Of a stretch of DNA of 64,000 nt, positions 22,220 through 34,330 are shown in pieces. The notes under the pieces are model-generated. The model made no database searches. It saw only the letters and a program-made list of their open reading frames with translations, and had not been told where the DNA came from. The DNA is from Sipunculus nudus (Eukaryota > Annelida > Sipuncula > Golfingiida > Sipunculidae). The translations under genes and the position numbers were made by a program. The stretch is from contig CM049314.1 in the NCBI GenBank assembly GCA_026874595.1, positions 39,229,229 through 39,293,228 on the forward strand, in the 5' to 3' direction. Numbering within the stretch: the first letter of the stretch is position 1; the number at the start of each line of letters is the position of its first letter.

Positions 22220-22560
22220 TTTTATTTACTTTTAATTCAATCAGTGGAAGCCAAAGAAGCAAATAAAATCAGACATGAAGACGAAGCTATCTTGCGTACA
22301 AACCCTGAAATAAAATTGACTTCTCTGGTGTAGAGGCAGAGCACAAGACTGAAATCCGAGAGATCATGAGTTGGAATCTTAGCCGAATATAAATTTAATG
22401 GCACCCCAAAGGTCAGATTGCTACAAGTGTGTTGTTTCACTCAGAAATGAGTGTGGGCCTTAGGGGGTTTATTGGTGCCATGGCTCATCCAGGGTGACGA
22501 TTTCACACCCAAGACCCGCAGGGAAGATACAGCGAGTTTGAGTGATGTTAGCCCCTGACG
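22220..22560. repeat. duplicate of 5540-5870, SINE-like
   Basis: Shares the stretch around GAGTTGGAATCTTAGCCGAA with 5540-5870. The weak tRNA-like boxes suggest an old tRNA-derived SINE duplicated with the lectin unit. Confidence 0.4.
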
Positions 22561-22718
22561 ATGACGCAAATAGCTATGTTCTGACATTGTAAGTTGCGTC
22601 GACAGCCTTCACAAGGGTAATTTGGATCATTTTAAAATCACTCCCGAATATTCCTACCGATATTCCAATATATATTTTCAGAATTCTATAATTTTCTGTA
22701 CGATAGTTTATATTTCAG

Positions 22719-22846
22719 TCACATGCAAATCTCTGAAACGGTGCATAATGATTATGCAAATTATGTTGACATTTGTGAAACCTGTAGATACTTGACATGC
22801 ATGAAGCCTCCTAGATGTAGAAACCGGATTTATGAGGATTCAAAAG
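22719..22846 (+). CDS. candidate small Cys-rich exon (partial gene)
   Basis: TATTTCAG at 22711-22718 precedes a 128-nt open exon that ends AAAAG before GTATAC. The frame (1 nt, then 42 codons, then 1 nt) encodes HMQISETVHNDYANYVDICE and continues TCRYLTCMKPPRCRNRI. Four cysteines sit in CETC and CMKPPRC. I do not recognise the family. Related copies are at 21648 and, badly decayed, at 50595. Conservation of the frame between the 21.6-kb and 22.7-kb copies supports past coding function. Its partner exons were not found. Confidence 0.4.
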
Positions 22847-23883
22847 GTATACAGGCTTTGATAGCATTCTAACATGCGTTTATTATTATGTTACTTATAT
22901 GAGGTAAAATATATGTACAGCGATGCCATGAAATTAATCAAAAGGAAGATAAAAAATTGAAACGTAAGGCGGTATTTGATATATTCATGTTTTTTTATTT
23001 ATACTTAATTTATTTGAATTAGATTTCCTCAAATTGACAGCTTTTATTTATTATCAACATATTAATTATATCCCTTGATTAATCATCTTTGTGAACTCTT
23101 AAGTATACACTTAATATTTTATTACCATTTAATTGTGCGTGAGACGTGATAGCATAGCACATGTCATCCATGTGTTTGGAGCTTTTTTTAATATATTATT
23201 TCAAAGAATATGCCATGAAACACATATATTATTTAATGTGAACACAGACTATTTAATCAATATATAATTATGCGCTGAAGCTAACCAACCAATATCTTTC
23301 ATTTGGAGACTATCTATTGAATGGGTATGTTTTGTAACTGGTGCAGAATTGATTTATTAATGGTGATTTTCAACTTGTTGTAGCAATACTTATGTGCATC
23401 AATATCGTAGCAGAACAATTCCTTAATTAAAAAAAAATTCAATTTTGTTATTTTTGTGAACGGGTATTCCCATGCAAACATCATGATCACCACACGGGCT
23501 TCAGGCTAAAACCTCTACCAATGCAAATAAATGTTAAAAATTATGTTTGTATCTTGAAATAACGTTATTTTCGGTGGCACAAGTTGATTTCATTTTAAAG
23601 GTATGCTAGATGTACATAATCAGCTAATTTTTTTTGTTGAATACATGGCGAGTGGAGACTGTAATTCATTTATTAGATTCCTGGGCTGTTTTGTCCATCT
23701 GGATGGAAATCTTCGCTGACATTTCAAATGATTCACTTATTTGAAAGCCAATAGACACCGATCATAAAAAGAAATCGTATTTTGAGATGCATAAGTAAGG
23801 AGATTTTATATATATTTAATAATATATGTATTTTATACAAGTATTTTAACATAAATCATTATATGCAATTCTGCTGCAAGATC

Positions 23884-25370
23884 ATGAGATACTTCCGATT
23901 AGGGATCGTTCTGCTGACAGTAAATCCTTTAAATAATTTGATCTCATTTATTATTAATGCAAATACCAACTGTGAATCAACTGTAAGTTAATGCAATTTG
24001 TGTTATAAACAATAACTAACGTATACGATATAGATCATGTACATAATAAATAAAGCGATAATGTTAGGATAATATACACATGTTCATGTTCTGTTAAAGA
24101 TCAACGGTATTTTAAAACAGAAACTACTTAAAAGAATAACAAAGTATTTATACAGGCAATCAGGCGGTACATGTGGAACTTAAAAGAAATTAAGCGCATT
24201 TATACTGGTCGGATAAATTGCATCGGTTGCGCTGAAGTATGTACAAGACAGACAATCCCATCCTGTACCAAATGTTGGCATGAGAAGGGCATGTGTATTC
24301 TGATTGGAAAGAGACGAAATCCGAGACAAAGAAGTCCATCCAGGATGTTAGAGGCAAAAAGCACGGTAACTACAATTTTATTATATAAGTGACAGATACA
24401 TGATATTATACAGAACTGCATGGAGTGTCAGTTGACATTTATTTGACCATATTTTTATACTCCATTTATTATTTATTACGAAAATGCTCAGTTACACATT
24501 TACACCTTAGTAATCGCAGGTGACAGGGATATGAACTGTTAACGGAAGTTTGGTGCCATCATGTTAATATGTGTAGCACCCAGAAATGATCAGGGGAGAA
24601 TGAATTGGAAATCGAGATCATGCTTGCATTTTGAACTAGCTCCTAAGAAGCGTACCAGGGGCTGCGCGCTACGTTAAATTTACGCCAGCGCTTATTTTTT
24701 TTCTTAGACTTTGCCGTCGGTATCCTTAAAGATGAGATTCAGTATCAAAACGAGTCATTGTATTTGAATTATGAATATGGATAAGCCTTCAGAGTAGAAT
24801 GCTATTTAAAAGGGTCGCAAAAACAGATAATGATTTTATCTTCCGTGTCCAGAAGCCAGTAAGCCGCCGATCGGGGCCAAATACCGCACTTTTGGGTTAA
24901 GTTTGCCAGTTTGGGTTCAGTTCCGTCAGTCAAGGCCCATCTCGCTACTCGGTGTCGAGTGCTGCCAGTAAGGGTCAAGTGCCGCCAGTCAGGTTCTAGT
25001 ACCGCCAGTCGGAGTCAAGTAGCTACAGTCGGATATCAGTGCCTTCAGTCGGAGCCCAGTGTTTCCAGTCGGGAAACAGTACGAGCAATAGGGGCATATG
25101 CCTCAAGTCGGTGAAAATTGCCCACCAGTTCGAGGTCATTGTGTCGCCAGTCGGAGTCCATTGCTTCCAGCTGGGGACTAGGACCCGCAAGTCGGGATCC
25201 AGTGCCACCGGGGATCCAGTGCCGTCATTAGGGGTCTAGTGCCGCCACTCGTGGACCCTGTGCTGCCAGTCGGAGTTCTTCGTGCCGCCAGTCGGAGTCC
25301 AGTGCCACAAGTTGGGGCCAAGTACAGGCAGTCAGGGTCCAGTGCCGCAAGTCAGGGTCTGGAGGATTTT
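23884..25370 (+). pseudogene. C-type lectin copy 4, truncated and inverted
   Basis: Only the 5' half is present, on the plus strand. The signal exon starts at 23884 (MRYFRLGIVLLTV) but has lost its donor. The Cys-rich exon (about 24156-24365) keeps a frame with KEIKRIYTGRINCIGCAEVC and ends at a conserved ACG|GTAACT donor, but has small deletions near its start that shift frame. After the minisatellite at 24850-25370 the lectin homology stops, so both CTLD exons are missing. Confidence 0.8.
24850..25370. repeat. 20-bp minisatellite in lectin copy 4
   Basis: About 26 units in reverse orientation to 19020-19565, as expected for the inverted arm. Confidence 0.9.
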
Positions 25371-25374
25371 GTCC

Positions 25375-26315
25375 GTATTATTGTTGTCCTGTTTAGAGGA
25401 GTTCGGCATCAATTCTTTATTGAATGTTACTGAATGTTGATTTTGTTTACGCTCAACTTGATATATATATTTTTGTTTTAAATCATTCTCAAGATAGCTT
25501 AAATACGCATTTGTAGTTTATAAAATATATTTATTAAAAATTGAAAGGCAAACCCTTTTTTCTCTCTTTCAACTTCATAAGCTAGGCCTTGCACACTAAT
25601 CTAGGCAGTTTCACTTCGACGTACCACGCATCATATTCTTAGTAAGTATAGTTCATGGATGGTTGCACTATGTATATTGATTACTGACAGCATCCGGACA
25701 GCATGATTATTCGTTAAAGGATAGTCTTCACAATGCAGCGGCGTGACGTGGTGGGTGAAATAACGTGAAATAATTTCACATACACCAAACCAATAATTTG
25801 CAGCCGCGTTCTGTTTACCCTGCTGATCTGTGTGTCAATCATGTGGCACGCGCCCTTTGTTGTTGATAGCGCAACAGGCTGTCCTCGCGGGGCAATAAAC
25901 CTGAACAACCCAACGCCTCGTTATCTCTAGTCACACATTAGGGGCGATCTGTCACACCTCGGTCTCACCAGCGGGTGTGCCTAAAGTATGTGGCCAAAAG
26001 GTAGAACTAGACACATAAACTTACGGTCCTCGCTTTCGTTTGATCCTTTAAAATACTCCTGCATGGAATCAACTTCACACTACAGCGGGTCATGACGCTC
26101 TCCACACCTTTCCTGTGATGAATTAAAAATAATTCCATTTCATGCCACGAAACAAATTTATAAATATACTACTGCTCATCTGCGAAGGGTTTTACTGATA
26201 AAATTAAGAGATTTCTCACTCAAAATTGCTAATAAATATATGACGAGAATAGCCTTCATAGGCGCTGGGGGAAGCAGTAAATATGTAGAGTATAGCCGTA
26301 ATAGGCAGTGAAAGA
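25375..26315. other. no recognised feature
   Basis: AT-rich sequence beyond the inverted duplication; short open frames only. Confidence 0.35.
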
Positions 26316-26319
26316 GTTA

Positions 26320-26354
26320 ATTTTTTAACAGGAGTAACTGGTTCAAAGAAAATA

Positions 26355-26402
<48 letters not shown>

Positions 26403-26575
26403 AGATAGGCCAACATACAATTTAACCTTCAGTACTCAAAAGTTATAATGTGAAACATGAAATATAATTTCTTGCAAACTGTATGACAGCAAAATAGTTT
26501 TAGCTTTTAGAGTTTGGCATGATTTAAGATACAGAATAATGATCCGGTTAAATTAACGTCAAAACACCCGGCTCA
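26320..26575. repeat. segmental duplicate of 40640-40835
   Basis: Both share AAGAAGATAGGCCAA and the stretch ending ACGTCAAAACA(C/A)CCGGCTC. This copy is interrupted by an (AT)n array at 26357-26398 that is absent at 40.7 kb. Confidence 0.7.
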
Positions 26576-27317
26576 TTTTTTGTCAGCCCGTTTGGTGTCT
26601 GTCGATCTTTTCAATTCAAATCATGTGAAATATGTATTGCTTTTGTGTAATATGCCTGAAACTCGTGAATATATTGATTTCAGTTAGTGATTGCAAAATA
26701 ATCATGAGGTTTTTCTAAATAGGGCTGGCGCGATATATCTATATATACCATATATAAACCACACAGTTATCAAAACAAGAATGTTAACTCTTTTGATAGA
26801 TATCATTTATTCAATGACACAGAATGAATCAATTCAATATTATTTAATAAATCATACGGCAAAATGAATCTGCGTGTGTATCTCAGAGTAAATGATGGTG
26901 AATTTCGTATTTAAGAAGGTAATCCTTTATTAAGAGAGTGTCTTTATAATTATTGTAACATACACATCTTTATACGAGAACCACAAATTAATAAATAAAA
27001 TGTTAAAGTTAGTTGGAATCACCTGGTCCTTGTTGTATTAATTATTTACCTCAATGCTTTTAACACAAAAGACTGTTTTATCTGTCTTTTAACACATTCA
27101 GTGCCTATGACGAGATATCTCGTCATCATAAATGATTCCCCCAGTGCCTATGACGAGATATCTCGCGCGATGTTGAAAGTAATAGTTTTAGGGGATTATT
27201 TGTCCCTTTCACCACATATCGTTCCACATGGCGTAGAAATACACTCTGTAGACCACATCGTGGATCCCTTACGCAAAATTAGTTAGTTAGTGGTCAGCAG
27301 CCTAATTAGAAAGAAGG

Positions 27318-28318
27318 ATGCCACCGAAGCGGAAAGACAACCCGCGACGACAGACGTTTACCGTCTCCGAGGTCCATGATGCCTTGCTGCATGGTGCAGA
27401 TTCGGATAGCGACATCTCCTGCGGTTCGAGCGATACCGAAAACGGTAAGAAATTTATACTTTTTCTGCTAGTTTTAGCTGATTTATTCCCAGTGATTACG
27501 ATAGTCCGCTATGCCGCTGGAGGTGTGAAGTAATTGCGCCCGAGGTGTGGGAGTAAGATAAGCGGGTGTTAGGTCGTTGGGTTATATGGCCGGTAATTAG
27601 CTCAAGTGCACCTGGGGTCGCGTGCCTTGACCGGGTGTACGTTATGGTGAGGTATTGACTCCGTCAATGGGTATTTCGTTATTTTCGCATCTATACAGGG
27701 CATGAACTCTCCACAAACTGTTCCAAATAGCGCACGCATTCAGCATTTTTGAATAAAGTCGGTGACTGCAACGAATGTTGTATTTTGGGTTGGCTTATGA
27801 TATATGAACACCCCATATACAAGGCAATCCGGGAATAGACGAATAAATAGTGAATTGTGTTTATTTACACACATTCATATATATGTAAAGTATAAAATTA
27901 ATGTGTAATATATATATAAACGGAATACCTTCATACAAATACATATACATTCATTTATTTATGCAGGATGAATATTTTACTATTTATACACAATATATAT
28001 ATATATATATAATATTGGTATATGTATTTACTCTTCAAGGTTGGAACCTATGTCTAGTTTTCTCGGTTGTAGTATTGACGTTCACTGACCCATACATATA
28101 GTTTATACAACAGTTCAGTCCCTATAACGTCGTAGGTATACTCAGTTAGTGTCATGCAGGAAACCCGTTGTCACCATATGAAACCCGCCGCCAGGTCCCA
28201 AGGTATAGATTTACTATGATCATCGACCGTGTCGCATGCTTGTTCAGGAATAATTAGGTAGTAAAGGATTCATTATTGGAAATCGACTTGACTCTCCCTA
28301 TACCACTTCCTCGTTCTG

Positions 28319-28378
<60 letters not shown>

Positions 28379-28447
28379 GCTCAATAGTTACTGAAACACA
28401 CTCGTATTCATTATTTCTAAATAATATTTACTATTTCTATTTTTATT

Positions 28448-28530
<83 letters not shown>

Positions 28531-29834
28531 GTATACACATATATTATGTATTATATTATATATGCGGCAATGAAAACTTTATTCTTCATATATTTGCAGA
28601 CTCTGACGAAGGCTGTCAGTCCGACAGTTCCGATTCTCCGGGAGATGACCAGCCCAGTACCAGTACTTCGGATGATGAATGGACATCGGCTGAAGGAACA
28701 CCCCCCAAGGTTAAATTCACGGCGAATACTGGTATAAAGCTTCCAATATCACAGGATACACATCCATGTACGGTGTTCCGGCACTTGGTCGACGATAGAG
28801 TAATCGATACGATGGTGACGGAAACAAACCGGTTCGCACAACAGTACCTTGAAAAAACTGAACTGCAGAAAAAGTCAAGGTCGCACAAATGGAAACCAAC
28901 ATGGAGATCAGAGATGCTACAGTTTCTTGGTCTATTGTTTTTGTGTGGACTTGTGGTGAAACCGTCAATTTCCGCGTACTGGGAAACTGATCCGCTGATA
29001 CAAACGCCCGTATTTTCTCAAACCATGCACAGAAACCGATACCAGCTGCTCCTCAAGTTCTGGCGACTGTTGGAATTGGGTACCCTATTGTGCGGGACAG
29101 TGCGTAAAAATGGGAAAGGATTTCCCGAAGCAGTAAAGAAGGCAAAATTGAAACGGGGAGAACGCATTTTTCGACGCAATGGCAGTATTTTGGCACTAAA
29201 GTGGAAAGACAAAAGAGATGTAATGATGCTATCAACCATGCACGGGAGTGGGACGGGTATGACGGGTAAACGGAATAGGAAAGGGGAGGTAATAACCAAA
29301 CCGAAGTGTATATTAGATTACAATAAGGGGATGTGTGGGGTAGACCGAAATGATCAACTCACTCAGTACTATTCGAGCCTACGCAAAACCATCAAATGGT
29401 ACAGGAAAGTTGTAATCCACTATTTGGAAATGGCCATTTCAAATTCATACCTTCTATATAAGAAAGCCGGGGGTCAGAAGCCTTTGATCTGGTTTCGTAA
29501 AGAGGTAATTAGGGGACTTATTGATTCGCGAGACAGCTCCAACTCAAGTGACGTGGGAGTGACAGAAAGTGAAAGTGAAGCCGAGCCTGATCGTCCAGGG
29601 GGCACGCCGACGAAGCATAACGCCTGTGAGCACATCAGGTTGTCTGGTTCGCCTCATTTCCCGGAACCTATTCCTCCGACATCGGCTAAAGCACACCCTA
29701 CCAAGCGCTGCTTGGTATGTACACGTAAAAAACTACGGAAAGAATCAAGGTATCAGTGCAAAAACTGTCCGACGAAACCTGGCTTATGTGTGTATCCGTG
29801 CTTTGAGATTTACCACACGGAGGCGGACTTTTAG
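27318..29834 (+). CDS. piggyBac transposase, internally deleted (PGBD4-like)
   Basis: Exon 1 is 27318-27444, ending ACG|GTAAGA; exon 2 is 28600-29834 after TTTGCAG. The frame joins in phase 1 to give 453 aa. The acidic N-terminus and the segment around FLGLLFLCGLVVKPSISAYW are typical of the family. Around residue 202 the frame jumps from the FWRLLEL segment to GTLLCGTVRKNGKG, so the part that normally holds the first two catalytic aspartates is missing. The third is probably D291 in CGVDRNDQ. The C-terminus keeps a Cys-rich zinc-binding region (CLVC...CKNC...LC..PCF..YH). The intron carries (CT)n and (TA)n arrays. AATAAA follows at 29878-29883. It is probably inactive as a transposase but still open as a protein. 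Confidence 0.85.
28316..28527. repeat. (CT)n and (TA)n microsatellites in the transposase intron
   Basis: (CT)n runs at about 28319-28379 and 28449-28471 are followed by a (TA)n run to 28527. Long SLSLS and IYIYI open frames across them are not genes. Confidence 0.9.
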
Positions 29835-30578
29835 TGACTCTTGGATATGACTCTTGGATAACTGTGATGTGCTGTAAAATAAACACGATGTTTTATATCT
29901 ATACTATTATATATATATATGAAAATAATATGTATATATCTTTGTATATATTGTATAAATATTATTGTATTATAGCTGTATATATAAACACATGCACACA
30001 CACACACACACACCAACAGTGCGATACATTCGTGCACCGTATATTGTAAAGTTTATTTGCCATCTCTTTCTCACTTTCTCTCTCTCCGGTTTGCATATAT
30101 CCATACTTGCCTTATAAACAGTGTATTTTATATAGGAACATGCCCGACACACCGGGTCCACACATACATTTGTATATACACACACATATATATCCAATAA
30201 TATATATGGTGTAGGTTTACATCGGGAGTACTGACGAAGACGCTCTGTCTGTTTATTTTTCGTATGTATTATATAATAAACAGCTATGTATTTACATGCT
30301 CTTTATATGGGTTGTGCTGAGATTGATTGATTGTGAATGGATGGACTGAGTGAGTATGTGTTAGTCAGACCCACTGAGCCCGCACTAATTGGTCTTGCCC
30401 TTTCCCGAGTATCTCTGGTTTATGGTTTTATGGCCCCTCTAGGTAATGGGATTATCACACCTCCCTATCAGCTAATTAGCGCCCTCCAGATGGGCTTCGG
30501 GACCTCGGGGACATGCCTGCTCCAGTCCATGGGACCCTGGCACTGGGGGAATATTCTGGGTGGCAGTGAATGTGTTAA

Positions 30579-31150
30579 TTCTTTAACATAATTTTATCGA
30601 TGGGGCATGAGTAAGCGTTTTAAGTGACATTGGATGATAAATGATTGAGGCAAAACAATATTCTCATTGAGAATCTATTTTTTAAAAATTAGCAGAGGTA
30701 GATTGATTGCATAGACTTTTTGTATGATTATATCACACTAGTGATTAACTAATCCTTTGCATTTCCTTTAAGACTGACCCACCTGAATTTATTTTCTACA
30801 GATTAATATTGTTTACTCTGCACTAAATATACGTTCTATAGCACTTAGATTTCCACCGTAACAAATTTATTTTTTCCTAAATTTGGCAGATAAACAAAGA
30901 ACCATGCCCTTCTTTAAAAAGCACCTGCAGACCAAGTATATGTGGATTGCTGAATAAAATATTGGATTGTACATGTCGAGCATTATAAAATCAACATGTG
31001 CTCTCGAAAGCGGGATATTTTATAATTTGTATAAATTACATTATATTTCAATACAATTATACCTATTACGTCTGGCGCTGTAATTTGATTCTTTTTTAAA
31101 GTAATATTCGTTTTTTCATATTGCACAATTTGATGGTTACATATTATTTT
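30579..31150. other. no recognised feature
   Basis: AT-rich sequence right of the piggyBac element. It is absent from the paralogous locus at 40.8 kb. Confidence 0.35.
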
Positions 31151-31338
31151 CTATTACTACACATGATATCAACATGCAGAGTTTAAAAAAATCATTCTCT
31201 TCCTGTGTCTCTAAAGCAAGGTCAATATTATATCACCCTATATAATGGTATATTTTATAGGTGGTAGCAGCATTGTATATGTTCAACGGATAAAATGTTA
31301 GGAACATTTACCGTTTTTATATTAGATGGTAAGATATA

Positions 31339-31387
<49 letters not shown>

Positions 31388-31650
31388 ATGTACATAACTA
31401 TATATATCCAGGCGTGCTACATTACGTCTCTTTCGTGATCGTTATGCTTGATTGTATATACAAGTTTGAGAATAATAAAAGTAAAGTAAAATAAGGAACT
31501 GGTTCAAAATGTAAGCGTCTTTTTTATGTAAGCGTTTCTTAGAAACACTATGGCATCCTTTGACAAAAAAAATAAAATAAATAAAAAAATCAAATTTTAC
31601 ATCGCTTACAACCGATATCAATGCAGATATTCTCAGTTTGTAAGGTGTGC
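31150..31650. repeat. segmental duplicate, left part (matches 40835-41060 and 44319-44535)
   Basis: Matches 40835-41000 and, after an (AT)n array (about 31331-31385), the sequence starting GGCGTG(C/T)TACAT and CACTATGGCATC or GACTGGCATC at 44319-44535. The match stops where the LINE begins. Confidence 0.75.
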
Positions 31651-31999
31651 AAGGAACCTTGCGGCCCCCTAAACGGTGATCATTTACACACAAAAAGGTC
31701 TGTCAATAAAATAATATTTTTGCAAGTTAGACTCTAAAGTTTTGCTAATACTTTTTATAAGGCCATTGGTACTTGCTTTCTGACACTTCTGTCAAATTTG
31801 GAGCTGTAAATCGAAGAAACAGAGGAAAATTGGTAATTATCTTTTTTCTGTTCATATCGAGAGAACAATTTAACGGTTCATTGATTTCATTTTTGGCGCC
31901 TGACCACACTGGATGTTCAGCAAGGGTCACGAACGTTGGTCTTAAGGGGTCGTCTCAAAACAGAGTTTCTTATCCATTAAATGCTCCTGTGATTTAGGA

Positions 32000-32933
32000 A
32001 AATGGTACGTCTGCGCACGAAGTGTGGTAAACGGAAAAGATGTTTTGAATTACGTATTGGTGACGATTTGTATCGTCATGATTGTGCAGCAGAAAATTGA
32101 CCAAATACTTACGGAAAAAATAAGCATAAAATAAATGCAGCAGAAGAAAGGACTGGTACAAGTTCTACCCAAAACGAGGCAACAGCTGATATGCTTTCCA
32201 CTGATAATCGATGTGCAATTTGCGATACGGTGAAAGACTGTGTAACAAAGAGACCATCAAATTGGTTGACCATCAAATTGGTTGACCATCAAATGAGTTG
32301 ATATGTAATGACTGTTTTCGGGATCTGGCAGATGTAGCTGATATTTCAATGTCTTACGAAGGCCAAATAAACAACAGGTCTACGTTGGGTGGCCGTATCC
32401 CTGACCAGAATGGTATTGTGACAATAAACTGTGTGAACAATGAGTTGTTGTCCTATGTACAACACTTTGTATGTCGGTCAAATGCGGATGATATAAAATC
32501 GGTAATTGTGAGGTTTTACTGTGCAGACAAAATAAATGAAGCAAAGTGTCTGCTGTGGAAAGGTGTTGGGGAGAAAAAACTTGGAAGTTTTCGGAATTGC
32601 GTCAAGTCACAGGGACGAACGGCTCATGCAACTGAAGCAGATGACATCATCTCGGCGTTCACCAAGCTGGATTCGCAAGGAATGGTCGCTCCGAAGTCTG
32701 CTGCTTGCAACTTGGACCGCGAACCCAAATACAGTCCTGAGCAGACTTCTGATGCAACTGTACGGGATCAGATCAGCTGTTTAGAACAGAGACTAAAGCT
32801 GGTTGAAATGAAATGTGAAGGTAATGCTGACTCGATACGTACGCTGAACATGACGGTCCAGCAGAGTCTGCTGGACATGGACAGGGGCCTGTGTAGACTG
32901 GCCTCTACTGAACAAACCAGCGCAGAACCGTAA
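32000..32933 (+). pseudogene. LINE ORF1 remnant with Cys motifs and coiled coil
   Basis: Starting near MVRLRTKCGKRKRCFELRIG, the frame is broken by a stop and by a 16-bp tandem triplication (32250-32298). A long frame then runs to 32933. CAIC upstream and ICNDC just after the triplication suggest a split zinc-finger-like unit. The C-terminal part (DQISCLEQRLKLVEMKCEGN) looks like a coiled coil, as in other LINE ORF1 proteins. Confidence 0.55.
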
Positions 32934-33589
32934 CCAAACAGCCGTTAAGGAAGTAGCTAATCGACACGAAAGTCTCCAGTCTTAACCATCTGGTTATCAG
33001 CGACCGCAATCCGAGCAAGGCCGACAAGCAATCTAGCCCTTCTCAAGGGGCACGTCGGAAATCATATGATGGAGGACTGCCAGAGAAAGAAGCTCAGAGC
33101 AATCATGCAGATAAGTCTACACAAGAAAACGCGAGAAGTGGAGAGAGAGGGACATAGACAATGTTGACGGTGATCCCTCATCGTTTACTTTTATTGACAG
33201 AGAAGGTTATCAACCATCAAGAGTGGAACGTCGGCGGATGTAACGTAAACAACGCCACGACGCAGCTGTTATTGGTACCAAAGAATGCGCCACGCTCAGG
33301 AGTGGTCAACGTGATGTCGATAGATTTGTATTCCGGGTCCACAATGACATTGAAGGTGATGTTTTGAATGATTTTATTACAGGTGAAGGTGTGTCGGTAT
33401 CCAATGTCCATAAAATGTCAAAAGATGACGCCTTCATGAAATCCTATAAGATAACAATACCGTTATCTGAGCTAGATAAAGTTATGAAAGAATCCTTTTG
33501 GCCTCATGGAATTGGATGCCGGAAATTTGTCGGCAGGCTGCGGAAACTGTGACTCTTGTTTTTTCTCTTATAAATTCAGGATGCAATTT

Positions 33590-34330
33590 TTAACTTACAA
33601 TCCAACTGGCTTGGTTACGTATGCGAAACGCAATTTTCTTTGCGATCTTTTCCTTAATGAACATATTGATATTGTTTTTCTCCAAGAAACGTGGCTTTCT
33701 GAGTCGAAATCCCAGGTATTGGGTACAGTTAATGCTGAGTATATGTTCACGGCTAATAGTGGTATGGCGAGTAGAGAAACCATCCTACAAGGCCGGCCAT
33801 ATGGCGGCGTAGCTATTATGTGGAAAAAGACCTTGTCGAACGTAAATCCCATTAAATGTGAACATAAGCGCATTTGTGCGGCTACTATGATGTTGAACAG
33901 TGGAGCCCTTGTGTTTTTAGTTTGCGCCCATTTGCCCTGTGACAACTATTCCCGTGTTGATGTTAATCCGTTATATGTTGAATGTCTTAATTATATCCAT
34001 TGTCTTATTGAAAGATTGAGCCCACAGCTATTATAATAGCGGGAGATCTGAATACAGATATTCAGAGAAATAATGCACAATCCAGATATCTCAGAGAGTA
34101 TTGTCGTACCTTAGGTCTTCAGGTGATATTGAGAGCCGATTTATCCTCAGATGTTACATATGAAGATGGCCAGGGACGTACTTCTATTATTGATAATTTT
34201 CTATGTACAGAACACCTTCATAATGACATAATGTCAGAAAATGTACTGGACTGTGCATTGAATAGTTCATTTCACAAACCTGTCATAATGTCATTAAAAG
34301 CGGACGCGGTCATTCACAACTACACAATGA
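33590..34330 (+). pseudogene. LINE ORF2 endonuclease domain, frameshifted
   Basis: The first part encodes NPTGLVTYAKRN, IDIVFLQETWL and GGVAIMWKK, typical of the APE-type endonuclease. A frameshift near 34035 moves to IIAGDLNTDIQ and then SIIDNFLCTE. The GDLNTD and QETW motifs are the usual active-site blocks. Confidence 0.75.

Larger units (their letters stand above)
22990..25370. repeat. right arm of a large inverted duplication
   Basis: Inverse copy of about 19050-21460, carrying lectin copy 4 on the plus strand. The outer end falls inside the minisatellite near 25370. Confidence 0.75.
27093..30574 (+). mobile_element. piggyBac-type transposon, complete ends
   Basis: TTAA target duplications lie at 27089-27092 and 30575-30578. 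The terminal inverted repeats are CACATTCAGTGCC at the left and its complement with one mismatch at the right (30562-30574). Subterminal ATTCCCCCAGTGCC near 27133 pairs with GGCACTGGGGGAAT at 30539-30552. The 3482-bp element carries a spliced, internally deleted transposase. TTAA duplication is diagnostic of piggyBac in known families. Confidence 0.93.

Noticed and set aside
24171-24392. Independent plus-strand gene starting MWNLKEIKRIY
   Set aside because: The frame is the frameshifted Cys-rich exon of lectin copy 4; the apparent start codon is internal to that exon.
32250-32298. Possible CRISPR-like repeat
   Set aside because: Only a directly abutting 16-bp triplication without spacers, inside a LINE in eukaryotic DNA.
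33595-33945. Minus-strand frame of 116 codons
   Set aside because: Antisense shadow of the LINE endonuclease region.
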